Shown in pieces: positions 62,393 to 64,000 of a stretch of 64,000 bases of DNA (positions within the stretch are counted from its first letter, which is position 1; every line of letters starts with the position of its first letter). The stretch spans positions 1,116,001 through 1,180,000 of the forward strand of contig NC_011740.1 of NCBI RefSeq assembly GCF_000026225.1, in the 5' to 3' direction. The translations under genes were made by a program, and so were the position numbers. Source of the DNA: Escherichia fergusonii ATCC 35469. Its GTDB lineage: Bacteria > Pseudomonadota > Gammaproteobacteria > Enterobacterales > Enterobacteriaceae. Below the pieces are notes generated by a model. It had not been told where the DNA came from, did not search any database, and saw only the letters and a list, made by a program, of their open reading frames with translations.

Positions 62393-64000
62393 GAGGCGTG
62401 GTGATGATACTGATTATCACCAGCAGTGTGCCTGAGCGTGGAATGGCCGACGACGATCTGTTACCGCCTCCACCAAATGCTCATGCCTTTGAGCAACAGG
62501 CGATTTTTCATCTCGCTCTGGTCATTAACTATTACGACACTCAGCAGGTGGTGCCAGTGACTCAGCGAAACGGTGATTTTTATCTCTCCAGGGCGGATCT
62601 GATGCGTGCCGGACTGCCCGCCGAACAGCTTCCCTTAGGTGAAGTTAATGTTTCCCGCCTGACCCAGGTTAATGCAGAGTACGACAGCAGCGGTCAGCGA
62701 CTGCTTTTAACCGTTCCGCGTAGCTGGCTGCCGGAGCGGATTACGCCATTTGCCGGAGAAGCCGAACCGCAAACCGCTCATCATGGTAGCGGCGTACTAC
62801 TGAATTACGACTTCTATAACAGCAAAACGCAAAATGGCAGTGGTCAGGCTACTCTCTCGCATGAACTGCGCTTTTTCAACGATGCGGGATCACTTTCTTC
62901 CACAGGATTCTGGCGTCAGAGACTTTCCGGAGCTGACGATTTGCAAGAAGGTTACGTGCGTTATGACACCACTTTCACCGCCACCAATGAACAACAGGCG
63001 ACCCAGTGGCGAGTCGGGGATGTGATAAGTGATGCATTAAGCTGGAGCAGCAGTGTGCGCCTTGGTGGTGTTTACTGGGGGCGTGATTTTTCTCTGCGCC
63101 CTGATCTGGTGACCTGGCCGCTGCCGACGTTTTCCGGCGAAGCCGCAGTCCCTACAGCGGTAGATTTGTTTATTAATGGTTATCGTGCAGGATCAACCAG
63201 TTTGCAACCTGGCCCATTCACCCTGACCAATTTGCCATATATCAACGGTGCCGGAGATGCGGTATTGGTCACTCAGGACGCTGCCGGACGGCAAGTCACT
63301 ACTTCGTTGCCTTTTTATGTTGCCAGTAATTTGCTTAAACCCGGAATGAGTGATGGGGCACTATCTTTTGGCGCATTGCGTCGTGAATATGGCATTGACA
63401 GCTTCAACTACGGCCCGGCGGCGGCCAGTGCTTCTTATCGTTATGGCGTCAGCGATTTTCTGACTTTAGAAGGTCACAGCGAAGTCGCTGAAGAATTAGC
63501 ACTCGGTGGGGCGGGGGCAGTCGTGAAACTGGGGTACTTTGGCGTTGTGAATGGTGCCTACAGCGAAAGCCGGATGCATGGACGCAGCGGCAACCAGATC
63601 AACTGGGGATATCAGTACAGTACGGCAGCATTCAGTGTGGCGACGCAACATACCCGCCGTGAACGCGGATTTGGTAACCTGGCGCTGTACGATAACGTCG
63701 TTCAGGTCGATGAAAATAATGTACCGTTAGCGACGCTCAGCCAACAAAGCGATCAATATTCACTTTCCTTTAATATGGGGGAATTGGGCAATGTGGGCGC
63801 TGCATGGATTGGAGTGCGCAGTTTCGATGCACAAAAAACTGAATTGCTGAATCTCTCCTGGAGTCGCAATTTGTGGGGGAGTAGTAGCGTTTATCTGGCG
63901 GCCAGTCGTGACTGGCAGCAGGGTGGCTGGACAGTGGCAATGTCTGTACAGATTCCGTTGGGTGAGCGCGACAGTGCTGCGTTCACCATGGAAAAAATGC
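62368..64000 (+). CDS. Fimbrial outer-membrane usher (CsuD/FimD family), partial
   Basis: The frame is open from the chaperone 3' end to the window edge, so at least 544 residues are present and the C-terminus is missing. I choose ATG 62368, which gives an N-region with Arg and the hydrophobic VVMILIIT before cleavage near GMADDDL. ATG 62404, with AGAGG 7 nt upstream, is an alternative. The N-terminal targeting domain is followed by a beta-barrel with a plug region (for example VDLFINGYRAGSTSLQPGPF, LPYINGAGDAVLV). It overlaps the chaperone by 25 bp. A tip subunit is expected beyond the edge. Confidence 0.85.
   Translation, partial: MAVSAHQVRGVVMILIITSSVPERGMADDDLLPPPPNAHAFEQQAIFHLALVINYYDTQQVVPVTQRNGDFYLSRADLMRAGLPAEQLPLGEVNVSRLTQVNAEYDSSGQRLLLTVPRSWLPERITPFAGEAEPQTAHHGSGVLLNYDFYNSKTQNGSGQATLSHELRFFNDAGSLSSTGFWRQRLSGADDLQEGYVRYDTTFTATNEQQATQWRVGDVISDALSWSSSVRLGGVYWGRDFSLRPDLVTWPLPTFSGEAAVPTAVDLFINGYRAGSTSLQPGPFTLTNLPYINGAGDAVLVTQDAAGRQVTTSLPFYVASNLLKPGMSDGALSFGALRREYGIDSFNYGPAAASASYRYGVSDFLTLEGHSEVAEELALGGAGAVVKLGYFGVVNGAYSESRMHGRSGNQINWGYQYSTAAFSVATQHTRRERGFGNLALYDNVVQVDENNVPLATLSQQSDQYSLSFNMGELGNVGAAWIGVRSFDAQKTELLNLSWSRNLWGSSSVYLAASRDWQQGGWTVAMSVQIPLGERDSAAFTMEKM

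Overview
The window is a chromosomal segment of an Escherichia-like enterobacterium. Nearly every gene is an end-to-end match in length and motif to a known E. coli gene, in long collinear blocks. Many proteins still carry more substitutions than I would expect inside E. coli sensu stricto: FlhD C-terminus, MatP, CheA P2 region, SsuA N-terminus, OmpA loop 3. I therefore favour a non-coli Escherichia (fergusonii/albertii/cryptic-clade type) or a very divergent E. coli. The sequence alone does not let me name the species. All comparisons with K-12 gene order and sequence are from memory.

Layout. (1) 1-35946 follows the E. coli K-12 asnS-to-serT order: asnS (partial), pncB, pepN, ssuEADCB, pyrD, zapC, ycbX, rlmKL, uup, pqiABC, rmf, fabA, ycbZ, matP, ompA, sulA, sxy, yccS, yccF, helD, mgsA, yccT, yccU, hspQ, rlmI, yccX, tusE, yccA, tRNA-Ser(UGA). 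The ELF/ycb fimbrial cluster that K-12 has between ssuE and pyrD is absent. (2) 35947-37194 holds an AT-rich extra gene encoding a 246-aa LPX-type leucine-rich-repeat protein resembling the N-terminal half of IpaH/SspH/YopM effectors; it sits between the tRNA and the hydrogenase-1 operon. (3) 37195-42659 is the complete hyaABCDEF operon. (4) At about 42660-42752 the order jumps: instead of appCBA comes yecA, followed by tyrP, yecH, ftnA, yecR, ftnB, araFGH, otsBA, uspC, flhDC, motAB, cheAW. In K-12 these lie about 0.95 Mb away and run in the opposite direction, so this is an inversion junction across the terminus half of the chromosome. (5) After cheW, where K-12 has tar, the window enters a chaperone-usher operon of the spore-coat-U (Csu-like) class: two SCPU pilins, a chaperone and a usher cut by the window edge.

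How the genes work together. ssuEADCB imports and desulfonates alkanesulfonates. pqiABC is an MCE lipid-transport system. hyaABCDEF makes and matures uptake hydrogenase 1. araFGH imports arabinose. otsBA makes trehalose. flhDC is the flagellar master regulator and motAB-cheAW the first flagellar class-3 operon. Recognisable control sites include a LexA box (sulA), a FadR site (fabA), a PurR site and leader hairpin (pyrD), TyrR boxes (tyrP), CRP sites (flhDC and the fimbrial operon), a sigma-28 promoter inside flhC, and AraC-like half-sites (araF).

The least ordinary items are the LRR protein, the hyaF/yecA rearrangement junction, a 55-bp ERIC-end hairpin inserted in the flhD leader, a second diverged ERIC element upstream of araF, and the SCPU fimbrial operon with a perfect CRP site at the end of the chemotaxis operon. 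I saw no insertion sequence, integrase, prophage or CRISPR array.
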